Shown here one piece after another: positions 1 to 4,750 of a stretch of 6,051 nucleotides of DNA (position 1 is its first letter; every line of letters begins with the position of its first letter). The DNA is from Planctomycetota bacterium (lineage in GTDB: Bacteria > Planctomycetota > PUPC01 > JACPCR01), in NCBI GenBank assembly GCA_030740295.1, contig JASLXP010001174.1, positions 1 to 6,051 on the forward strand. Reading direction: 5' to 3'. The position numbers and the translations under genes are program-made. The notes below the pieces were generated by a model. It was not told the origin of the DNA. It made no database searches and worked only from the letters and a program-made list of their open reading frames with translations.

Positions 1-290
1 AGCGTGCCCTGCTGAGTTTCAGCGGCCAGCAGGTCTCCCGCCATCAGGCTGACGAAGACCGGGTACAACAGATTGACTGTCGGCAGCAGGGCCATCGAGA
101 CAAAAAAAGTGCCGTTCATGAAATCCGACAGATTGAGGCCGGCCTCTTTCGTGATGCGCGTGAGATAGGGCTTCTTCGAGTAAGTCATTCCCAGGTACAT
201 CAGAGACATCAGTGCGCAATACCCTCCGAACCCGATGTATGTACGGCGCCGAAAGACAGCCTTGATGAGTTCAATGCGAAAGGTGAGCAT
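1..290 (-). CDS. ABC-2 type transporter permease, N-terminal part (cut by window edge)
   Basis: The ATG is at 290-288 and the frame stays open to the window edge, giving 96 codons. The translation begins MLTFRIELIKAVFRRRTYIG: a short basic cytoplasmic start, then a hydrophobic stretch (about residues 18-35), a polar loop with KEAGLNLSDF, and a second hydrophobic stretch (about 61-85) followed by GDLLAAETQQGT. The last segment resembles the acidic loop ending in GT found after TM2 in ABC-2/BcrB-type permeases. It starts 9 nt after the stop of the ATPase gene, the normal partner arrangement. It is therefore the likely membrane half of an exporter with that ATPase; the substrate cannot be told. 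The ribosome site is weak (GAGA 4 nt before ATG), so coupling to the upstream gene is likely. The missing C-terminus should hold the remaining membrane helices. Family assignment rests on context plus topology. Confidence 0.8.
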   Translation of the reverse strand, partial: MLTFRIELIKAVFRRRTYIGFGGYCALMSLMYLGMTYSKKPYLTRITKEAGLNLSDFMNGTFFVSMALLPTVNLLYPVFVSLMAGDLLAAETQQGT

Positions 291-299
291 CTGTCTCGT

Positions 300-1211
300 T
301 CAACTCCCTGATTCTTCGCCGGTCAGATGAAGGAAATACTCTTCCAGCGTGCGTTTCACGGGCCGCAGCTCGGATACTTCAATACCAGAATCCACAAGTT
401 GCTTGTTGAGGTCTGCCGCGCTTGTTGATTTGAGATTCACCCGCAGCCGGTCATCAGATATAGCAGAGACGCTGCACCCATTGAATGCCTTGATGATCTC
501 GACGGCCCGCGGCAGCGCGCCAACCTGCAGTTCGACTTCGGGCTCTCTCTTGAGCAGCTCGTTCAAGGGGCCGTTTACCAGGACTTTGCCCATTTCAATG
601 ACAGCGAGTGATGTGCAGATTTGTTCGACCTCTGACAGCAGATGACTGCTGAGAAAAACGGTCACGTCGCCCCGTCCGGCAAATTCGCTGATAAATTGCC
701 GGACCTCGCGAATGCCCTGAGGGTCGAGCCCGTTCGTCGGCTCATCCAGAACGACGAGCCGCGAATCCGGCAGCAGGCTCAGCACAATGCCCAGCTTTTG
801 CCGCATTCCCTGCGAGTAGGTGCTGACTTTGTCCTCGAGGCGATTGAGGATTCCCAGCCGATCTGCCAGCTCGTTGGATCTGCGGTCGAAATCCTGTTCA
901 AAGTTTCTGGCCAGAAGCTGCAGATTCCTCCGGCCGGAAAGGTATTCATAGAAGGAGGGCCGCTCGACCAGCGCGCCCACATGCTCCAGGGCCCGGTTGT
1001 GCATCTGATACAGGTCATGGCCCATCAGACGAACGTCTCCATTGCTCGGGGCGATCAGACCAAGCATCATTTTGATGGCGGTGCTTTTGCCGGCGCCGTT
1101 TCTGCCCAGCAACCCGAAGACTTCACCTCCCTCCACATTCAGTGTGAGATCCTGCACGGCCACCCGTTCGTGGAAGCTCTTACTCAGGCCATTCAATTCG
1201 ATCACGTTCAT
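300..1211 (-). CDS. ABC transporter ATP-binding protein, BcrA/DrrA-like
   Basis: A 303-residue ATPase with every expected nucleotide-binding motif: Walker A GRNGAGKS (36-43, then T44), signature YSQGMRQ (132-138), Walker B LVVLDEP (152-158), a D-loop NGLD (160-163) and switch histidine H190 in SSHLLSE. The Q-loop region reads GALVERPSFYEYLSG (79-93), with glutamate where many ABC proteins have glutamine. This is common in the BcrA/DrrA/NatA branch that works with ABC-2 permeases. Residues from about 220 to 303 form the C-terminal extension usual for this branch. It should sit on the inner face of the membrane and power export by the permease starting at 290. The gene starts 3 nt after the pseudopilin stop with no strong ribosome site, suggesting translational coupling. 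Substrate is unknown: lipid, peptide, antibiotic and sodium export all occur in this family. Confidence 0.95.
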   Translation of the reverse strand: MNVIELNGLSKSFHERVAVQDLTLNVEGGEVFGLLGRNGAGKSTAIKMMLGLIAPSNGDVRLMGHDLYQMHNRALEHVGALVERPSFYEYLSGRRNLQLLARNFEQDFDRRSNELADRLGILNRLEDKVSTYSQGMRQKLGIVLSLLPDSRLVVLDEPTNGLDPQGIREVRQFISEFAGRGDVTVFLSSHLLSEVEQICTSLAVIEMGKVLVNGPLNELLKREPEVELQVGALPRAVEIIKAFNGCSVSAISDDRLRVNLKSTSAADLNKQLVDSGIEVSELRPVKRTLEEYFLHLTGEESGS

Positions 1212-1214
1212 GTG

Positions 1215-1745
1215 CTACTGCTTGAATTGAGAAACCACGCTGCCATCCGCATAGAGGAAGTTCTTGCCCGGTTCGGAAGCCCCGATATGGAAAGCCTCAT
1301 AATCCGCCATCAGCGGCACTTCCAGGGCCAGGCCGGCGATCTCCAGGTTTTCCTGTCCGATCGCTTTCCCATTGAGAAGAGAATTCCATTCATAGCTCAG
1401 GCCGTCCGGCCCGAAGTAGCTCCCTGAATCGGCAGGGCATTTCATGACTTTGGGATTGCCGATGTAGGGCTTCAAAGTTTCTGACAGACCAGGCATACCT
1501 TCCTCCCCGGCAGGGGGCTGGCTTGGGCGCCTCGTGCAGTGGGGCAGGCGAAGCGAGTTGAGTGCGATGTACTCGCGCAAAGACATCCAGACCTGGCGCA
1601 AATTGCCGGCGCAGGTCGCCTGGTGCGCCCTCGCCCCGGCCTTCTGAATCATTGGAACAATCAACCCCGCGATCAGCGCAATCACTGCCACGACGACCAG
1701 CATTTCAATCAGCGTAAATGCGCCGCTCGAGGGCCTGGCAATCAT
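1215..1745 (-). CDS. Prepilin-type N-terminal cleavage/methylation protein (pseudopilin)
   Basis: A 176-residue type II/IV pseudopilin. A short leader (MIARPSSGA) precedes FTLIEML, with the conserved glutamate (E14) at +5 if the peptidase cuts before F10; the -1 residue is Ala rather than the usual Gly. A hydrophobic helix (about 10-33) follows. The globular part has C45 in CAGNLRQ, C103 in KCPAD, and NFLYADGSV (162-170) near the C-terminus. This layout matches the many prepilin-like proteins of PVC bacteria with an H-X9-DG motif; here the nearest histidine, H153, is 13 residues before DG. I chose ATG at 1745 because GGAG (1757-1754) lies 8 nt upstream and it makes a 1-nt TGATG overlap with the previous gene. 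An in-frame TTG at 1748 would add one residue. It is expected to be processed by PilD-type peptidase and anchored in the inner membrane or assembled into a pseudopilus. Its specific role is unknown. Confidence 0.9.
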   Translation of the reverse strand: MIARPSSGAFTLIEMLVVVAVIALIAGLIVPMIQKAGARAHQATCAGNLRQVWMSLREYIALNSLRLPHCTRRPSQPPAGEEGMPGLSETLKPYIGNPKVMKCPADSGSYFGPDGLSYEWNSLLNGKAIGQENLEIAGLALEVPLMADYEAFHIGASEPGKNFLYADGSVVSQFKQ

Positions 1746-2299
1746 CAAAGCGACTCCAGTTGTTCGAGTATTTCCTTGACCAGGGGCATCAGGAGGGCGC
1801 GCTCGTCCGGCGTCAGCTTTTCGTTGAATCTCTTCATACCGTTCTTCACGAACCGCTGGCCCGCCGGGCTTTGCAGGCGTCGCTTCATTCGTTGCCTGTC
1901 TTCGTGCGTGCTGGTCTCACGTCGTTTGCGTAGAGCGTCCAGGCGTTTCTGAACCTGTTCAGTCTGCTGTTCCGGCGTCATGTGCTTCCATTGCTTGCGC
2001 ATTCTTTCCAATCGGATGTCAGCAATTTTCTCGCGGACTTCGTCCTGTTCTTTCTCCGGCAGTTTTTCCACCTGCTGCCGGATATGTACGAAGACTTCGG
2101 GGCGCTTCTCTTCGGGTACAGCTTCAAAATTCAGGTTGCTGACCGTGACGACGATCTCATGTCCGGACAGATCGTCTCTCGCCAGAAGCTCGTCGACCGA
2201 GAGTGGCTCTTCTTTGACAACTGAGAACACTGCAGCAGCCCCAATCCAGCAGGCGGCAATGGCAATCGCAGCAATGATGACCGGCTTACGAGTTCGCAT
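1745..2299 (-). CDS. Membrane-anchored charged helical protein of unknown function
   Basis: I do not recognise this 184-residue protein with certainty. It has basic residues MRTRK, one hydrophobic segment (about 7-28; an uncleaved anchor or a signal sequence), then a soluble part very rich in Glu, Lys, Arg and Gln, likely mostly helical and presumably periplasmic. Four short related motifs recur: VPEEKR (61-66), LPEKEQ (80-85), MTPEQQ (107-112) and LTPDER (162-167), each followed by an amphipathic stretch. This LTPEER-type pattern resembles helical proteins of the DUF3106 or Spy/CpxP-like kind, but the link is weak. C17 lies in the hydrophobic segment but there is no proper lipobox. It is the first gene of the operon, and its TGA overlaps the pseudopilin ATG by one base. 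The ribosome site is poor (only GAG close to the ATG). It may be a scaffold or chaperone-like partner of its neighbours, which is inference. Confidence 0.8.
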   Translation of the reverse strand: MRTRKPVIIAAIAIAACWIGAAAVFSVVKEEPLSVDELLARDDLSGHEIVVTVSNLNFEAVPEEKRPEVFVHIRQQVEKLPEKEQDEVREKIADIRLERMRKQWKHMTPEQQTEQVQKRLDALRKRRETSTHEDRQRMKRRLQSPAGQRFVKNGMKRFNEKLTPDERALLMPLVKEILEQLESL

Positions 2300-2548
2300 A
2301 TCTCGTTAGTTTGTTGTCGGGCCCGCGCTTTGCCACCGGTGAGACAATTGCACCGCGGAACAGCTCGGCGATCGAATCTTCTTCAAATAAAGACTTTGAA
2401 TTCCGCATTTCTGCTGTCAACAATCATTCATCATTCAATTCCGCAACGAGACCCGATCGAATTACGATTAAATCCTGGATTTCGGCCTTCTGGAATCAAC
2501 GATCCACAATCGTCATTCTTCGCTCAATTCCATCCAAACTGGCGTTCT
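2300..2548. other. Non-coding spacer upstream of the minus-strand operon
   Basis: I see no convincing gene in this stretch; short open frames lack protein-like composition. It must contain the promoter of the minus-strand operon, but I cannot place one well: a perfect TTGACA lies on the minus strand at 2420-2415 without a good -10 at the right distance. It holds a 6-bp inverted repeat (TTCAAA 2382-2387, TTTGAA 2395-2400) and simple CAATC/TCATTC-type repeats at 2421-2441 and 2507-2518. Confidence 0.6.
2382..2400. repeat. Small inverted repeat, possible operator
   Basis: TTCAAA (2382-2387) and TTTGAA (2395-2400) are exact inverted copies separated by 7 nt, in an AT-rich patch about 85 nt upstream of the first gene of the minus-strand operon. 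The spacing would suit a dimeric regulator. A 6-bp repeat can easily occur by chance, so the regulatory reading is a guess. Confidence 0.3.
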
Positions 2549-2576
2549 TTGAAACAGCATCAGGTCCGGCTACAAT
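2549..2576 (+). promoter_or_regulatory. Sigma-70-type promoter of the tRNA-Gly gene
   Basis: A -35 box TTGAAA (2549-2554, 5 of 6 consensus) and a -10 box TACAAT (2571-2576, 5 of 6) are separated by 16 nt. Transcription would begin near 2583, about 7 nt before the mature tRNA 5' end, as expected for a short tRNA leader. The region after the -10 is GC-rich (CCGCCTCGC), typical of the discriminator of growth-regulated stable-RNA promoters. Confidence 0.75.
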
Positions 2577-2589
2577 ACCGCCTCGCTCA

Positions 2590-2664
2590 GCGGGCGTAGT
2601 TCAGTGGCAGAACATCAGCTTCCCAAGCTGAGGGTCGACGGTTCGAATCCGTTCGCCCGCTCCA
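2590..2664 (+). tRNA. tRNA-Gly (anticodon CCC)
   Basis: A complete 75-nt cloverleaf. The acceptor stem GCGGGCG (2590-2596) pairs fully with CGCCCGC (2654-2660), followed by discriminator U and an encoded CCA (2662-2664). The D stem is GUUC/GAAC with loop AGUGGCA. The anticodon stem is UCAGC/GCUGA around loop UUCCCAA, with anticodon CCC at 2622-2624, so it reads GGG. The variable loop is 5 nt. The T stem GACGG/CCGUU (one G-U pair) encloses UUCGAAU. Anticodon, the first acceptor pairs G1-C72 and C2-G71, and U73 all agree with bacterial glycine identity. A run of six T (2666-2671) starts two bases after the CCA and may help end transcription. I found no second copy of the tRNA 3' end here, so nothing shows it is used as an integration site. 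Confidence 0.97.
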
Positions 2665-2673
2665 GTTTTTTCT

Positions 2674-2701
2674 GACGATTCCGAATCCCCTCCAAATCGT
2701 C
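2674..2701 (+). repeat. Stem-loop after the tRNA
   Basis: GACGATT (2674-2680) and AATCGTC (2695-2701) are exact inverted copies around a 14-nt loop. The T run (2666-2671) comes before the stem, not after it, so this is not a standard intrinsic terminator on the plus strand. It could be a tRNA trailer structure or chance. The remaining spacer to 2821 shows no gene. Confidence 0.35.
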
Positions 2702-2810
2702 GGTGCGGCGCCTCTTCCGATCGGCTTATCCTTCATCTGCGTTGTCAATCCGGTCGCGGAGCGCCCGGTCTACTGTAAAACGTGGTTGACGCTGTAGTAC
2801 CTGTTTCTGA

Positions 2811-2814
2811 AAGG
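2811..2814 (+). promoter_or_regulatory. Ribosome binding site of the LysM/LytM lipoprotein gene
   Basis: AAGG (in GAAAGG) sits 7 nt before the ATG at 2822. It supports that start, which also gives a short lipoprotein signal sequence directly at the N-terminus. Confidence 0.6.
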
Positions 2815-2821
2815 CACCGTC

Positions 2822-3556
2822 ATGCGCATCCTCCTTCCAGCAATCCCTCTCCTGTTTATCGGCTGTCACCATAACAAAACGGTCATCAAAGAACGGGAAA
2901 CGCATACATCCGTTGAACGCATCGACGAGCGCATGAAAGTCATCCTGCCCCCTGAAGGCGTTTTTCACATCGTCCAGGAGGGAGAGACCTTGAGATCGAT
3001 CTGCCAGGGCTATGGAAAACTTCAGGACGCGATTCGAAAGGTCAATGGGCTGCAGGGGAATCAGCTTAAGCCGGGACGTCGGCTGTTCATACCGGGCGCA
3101 ACCCGAGTCGTCCGTACGTCAATTCCGGTGGTTGTGAAGACGCCAGCTCTGCCGGTGCTCGCAGCCTATACCGGACCGGTGGGTGCCGGTCTGATCTGGC
3201 CCGTCAAAGGCAAGGTGAACGTGCGGTTCCGCCAGCAGGACTTCTTCGCCCGCAGCAATGGCATTCATATCGCCGCCCCTTTCGCCGGCCCCGTCTGGGC
3301 TGCGCAGAGCGGGTCAGTGGCTTATCAGGATGACGATCTGCTGGGACTGGGGAAAGTAATCGTCCTGCAGCACACGGGTGGTCTTTACACCCTGTATGGC
3401 AATCTTTACGAATCAAGAGTGAGAACCGGCCAACAGGTAAAACAGGGCCAGGTGATAGCCCGCTCCGGCAACAGCGGGCGCACCCGCCAACCACAGTTGC
3501 ACTTCCGGGTATACAAAGGTTCTACCCCGACGAACCCGATCACGTTGTTGAAGTGA
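2822..3556 (+). CDS. LysM + degenerate LytM (M23) lipoprotein, NlpD/EnvC-like
   Basis: A 244-residue envelope protein. Residues 1-15 (MRILLPAIPLLFIGC) form a very short lipoprotein signal ending in C15; F at -3 is a slight departure from the usual L. A charged segment (18-40) leads into a LysM domain (about 46-92, ending LKPGRRLFIPGA), expected to bind peptidoglycan. After a Pro/Val-rich linker comes a LytM/M23 fold (about 124-233, GLIWPVKG to LHFRVYKG). The active site is dismantled: the usual HxxxD is S145-x3-H149, the catalytic YxHL histidine is N194, and the HxH pair is Q225-L-H227, so only one ligand remains. Loss of catalysis with the fold kept is the hallmark of NlpD and EnvC, which activate septal amidases. 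By analogy this protein probably regulates a cell-wall amidase during division or envelope remodelling. A repurposed M23 protein with another role is possible. Family is clear; function is inferred. Confidence 0.9.
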   Translation: MRILLPAIPLLFIGCHHNKTVIKERETHTSVERIDERMKVILPPEGVFHIVQEGETLRSICQGYGKLQDAIRKVNGLQGNQLKPGRRLFIPGATRVVRTSIPVVVKTPALPVLAAYTGPVGAGLIWPVKGKVNVRFRQQDFFARSNGIHIAAPFAGPVWAAQSGSVAYQDDDLLGLGKVIVLQHTGGLYTLYGNLYESRVRTGQQVKQGQVIARSGNSGRTRQPQLHFRVYKGSTPTNPITLLK

Positions 3557-3610
3557 TCGGCCCACTGCACGCTCTCGGGCGCAGCCTCATCGAGGGCAAC
3601 TGTGCGAATG

Positions 3611-3638
3611 TTGCGTCGTATTCTGCTTAGCATAGATT
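3611..3638 (+). promoter_or_regulatory. Weak promoter candidate for the MshEN-receiver gene
   Basis: TTGCGT (3611-3616) and TAGATT (3633-3638) are separated by 16 nt. They match 3 of 6 and 4 of 6 consensus positions. Transcription would start near 3645, leaving a leader of about 34 nt. It is the best match I see in the spacer, but such matches are common by chance. Confidence 0.25.
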
Positions 3639-3667
3639 CAAGAGGCCTTCGGAAGCTCAGACTGATT

Positions 3668-3673
3668 GAGGAA
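3668..3673 (+). promoter_or_regulatory. Ribosome binding site fixing the GTG start
   Basis: GAGGAA lies 5 nt before the GTG at 3679. This strong Shine-Dalgarno match is the main reason to accept GTG as the start rather than an internal ATG. Confidence 0.75.
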
Positions 3674-3678
3674 TTACC

Positions 3679-4704
3679 GTGGCCAGCAGTAAGGAATCCC
3701 ACAGACAGGCGGAAGAAATCATCAACGATCCCGGGTTGATGTCTGTCTGGGATTCCAACCCACTCGAATCCCAACTGATCGTGGCGTTGGTCGAAGCGGG
3801 CATCCTCACAAAGTTTCAAATCAAGAAGCTCGCAAAAAAGCGCAAAGAGGGCGAATGCCTCCTCGATACCTTTCTGGGTACGGGCACGATCACGGAAGAG
3901 GACATTGCCGAAGGGCTTGCTGACCACTACCACCTGCCTTACATGAGGCTCACCAATCTCAGCATAGAGTCTGAGCTCTTCAATTACGTAGAAGAGGATC
4001 TCGCACGTCGTCACTTATGTGTGCCATTGCGAATCGAAAGGAAGCAGCTCACCCTGGCGATGCACAACCCGCTCGATTTCAAGCCCATCCATAAGATCGA
4101 GTCCGAGAAAGGGCTCTCCGTCAAAGCTGTCATCTCAAGCCGCAGTGACATTCTTCGGGTTGTGGAAGAACAGTATGGCCTGCCGGCGACTCTGGATAAG
4201 TCCATGAAGGGGGACTGCAAAAGCGATGAACTGCCCGAAGGGCCTCAATCACCTGAACATCCCAACCGGCCCAGGCCCACGGGGCCGGATGAGCTTGGGG
4301 AAACCACCATTCCCGACGGCCGCGTCCGGGTGCTCATCATCGAAGACGAGGCCATGGTGAGGAAGCTCATTCACCGTTTTCTGAGGCGCCTGAAGATCAA
4401 TACCGAAGTAGATTTCGCCGAGAATGGGCTCGAAGGCCTTACAAAAGTCAAGGAACGGGCCCCGCATCTGATCCTCCTTGATCTCCACATGCCAACCATG
4501 GATGGATTCCAGTTCCTGCAGCGCCTGCGTGAGGACCTGACGACGGCCTCCATCCCGGTCGTCGTGATGACCTCCCAATCACCCCAGCAGAGCCAGCAGG
4601 TGGGGATGGATCTCGGCGCGGATGCATACCTCTCCAAACCTATCAAGCCGCAGGAATTCGAGACGAATCTCAGGAGCATCCTCAGCCGCATTTACGGGCT
4701 CTGA
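3679..4704 (+). CDS. GspE_N/MshEN domain - receiver domain fusion protein
   Basis: A 341-residue cytoplasmic protein, start GTG. Residues about 28-168 match the N-terminal domain of type II secretion/type IV pilus ATPases (GspE_N, MshEN): helical LVEAGILTKFQIKKLA and TGTITEEDIAEGLADHY, then LPYMRL, VPLRIERKQLTLAMHNPLD and a strand-helix end with SRSDILRVVEEQYGL. A Pro-rich linker (about 185-213) leads to a CheY-like receiver (about 216-338) that looks fully functional: acidic pocket E222/D223, phospho-acceptor D268 in LLDLHMP, T298 and K320 in LSKPI. No Walker motifs follow, so it is not a secretion ATPase. It has no DNA-binding or enzyme output, so phosphorylation probably controls a protein contact made by the N-terminal domain. 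MshEN domains often bind c-di-GMP, but the two nucleotide-binding motifs look degenerate here. Likely role: response regulator linked to pilus, secretion or motility machinery; its partner kinase is not in view. Confidence 0.92.
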   Translation: MASSKESHRQAEEIINDPGLMSVWDSNPLESQLIVALVEAGILTKFQIKKLAKKRKEGECLLDTFLGTGTITEEDIAEGLADHYHLPYMRLTNLSIESELFNYVEEDLARRHLCVPLRIERKQLTLAMHNPLDFKPIHKIESEKGLSVKAVISSRSDILRVVEEQYGLPATLDKSMKGDCKSDELPEGPQSPEHPNRPRPTGPDELGETTIPDGRVRVLIIEDEAMVRKLIHRFLRRLKINTEVDFAENGLEGLTKVKERAPHLILLDLHMPTMDGFQFLQRLREDLTTASIPVVVMTSQSPQQSQQVGMDLGADAYLSKPIKPQEFETNLRSILSRIYGL

Positions 4705-4750
4705 ACTTCTGCATTTTTTCCAGCCATCCTTTTACCTCCTCCCCACACCT

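Larger units (their letters stand above)
3557..3678 (+). other. Spacer between the lipoprotein and MshEN-receiver genes
   Basis: This 122-nt non-coding stretch has one weak inverted repeat (GCAAC 3596-3600, GTTGC 3610-3614) without a following T run, so it is not a clear terminator. A weak promoter candidate is listed separately. Confidence 0.5.

Noticed and set aside
642..1427. 261-codon open frame on the plus strand
   Set aside because: It lies antisense across the ABC ATPase and pseudopilin genes, whose motifs are unmistakable, and its translation resembles no family.
1746..1748. TTG as the pseudopilin start
   Set aside because: ATG at 1745 is one codon downstream, has better spacing from GGAG, and gives a standard TGATG junction. 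The two differ by one residue.
2415..2420. Perfect minus-strand TTGACA as the operon promoter
   Set aside because: No acceptable -10 box lies 15-19 nt downstream, so I do not call a promoter.
2590..2664. tRNA-Gly as an integration site for a mobile element
   Set aside because: No integrase gene and no repeat of the tRNA 3' end is visible in the window.
3406..4014. 202-codon open frame on the minus strand
   Set aside because: It runs antisense to the ends of the lipoprotein and MshEN-receiver genes. High GC at third positions makes such shadow frames common.
4691..4719. Terminator after the receiver gene (six T at 4714-4719)
   Set aside because: The only possible stem before the T run (AGCC/GGCT) is short, bulged and inside coding sequence.
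4692..4727. 11-codon minus-strand minigene with AGGAGG 7 nt before its ATG
   Set aside because: The ribosome-site match is striking, but MAGKNAEVQSP is too short to judge, it partly overlaps the end of the receiver gene, and no promoter is visible.
4622..4750. N-terminal extension of the M20 gene
   Set aside because: The added residues overlap the receiver gene in another frame and do not resemble an M20 N-terminus; ATG 4751 fits the family.
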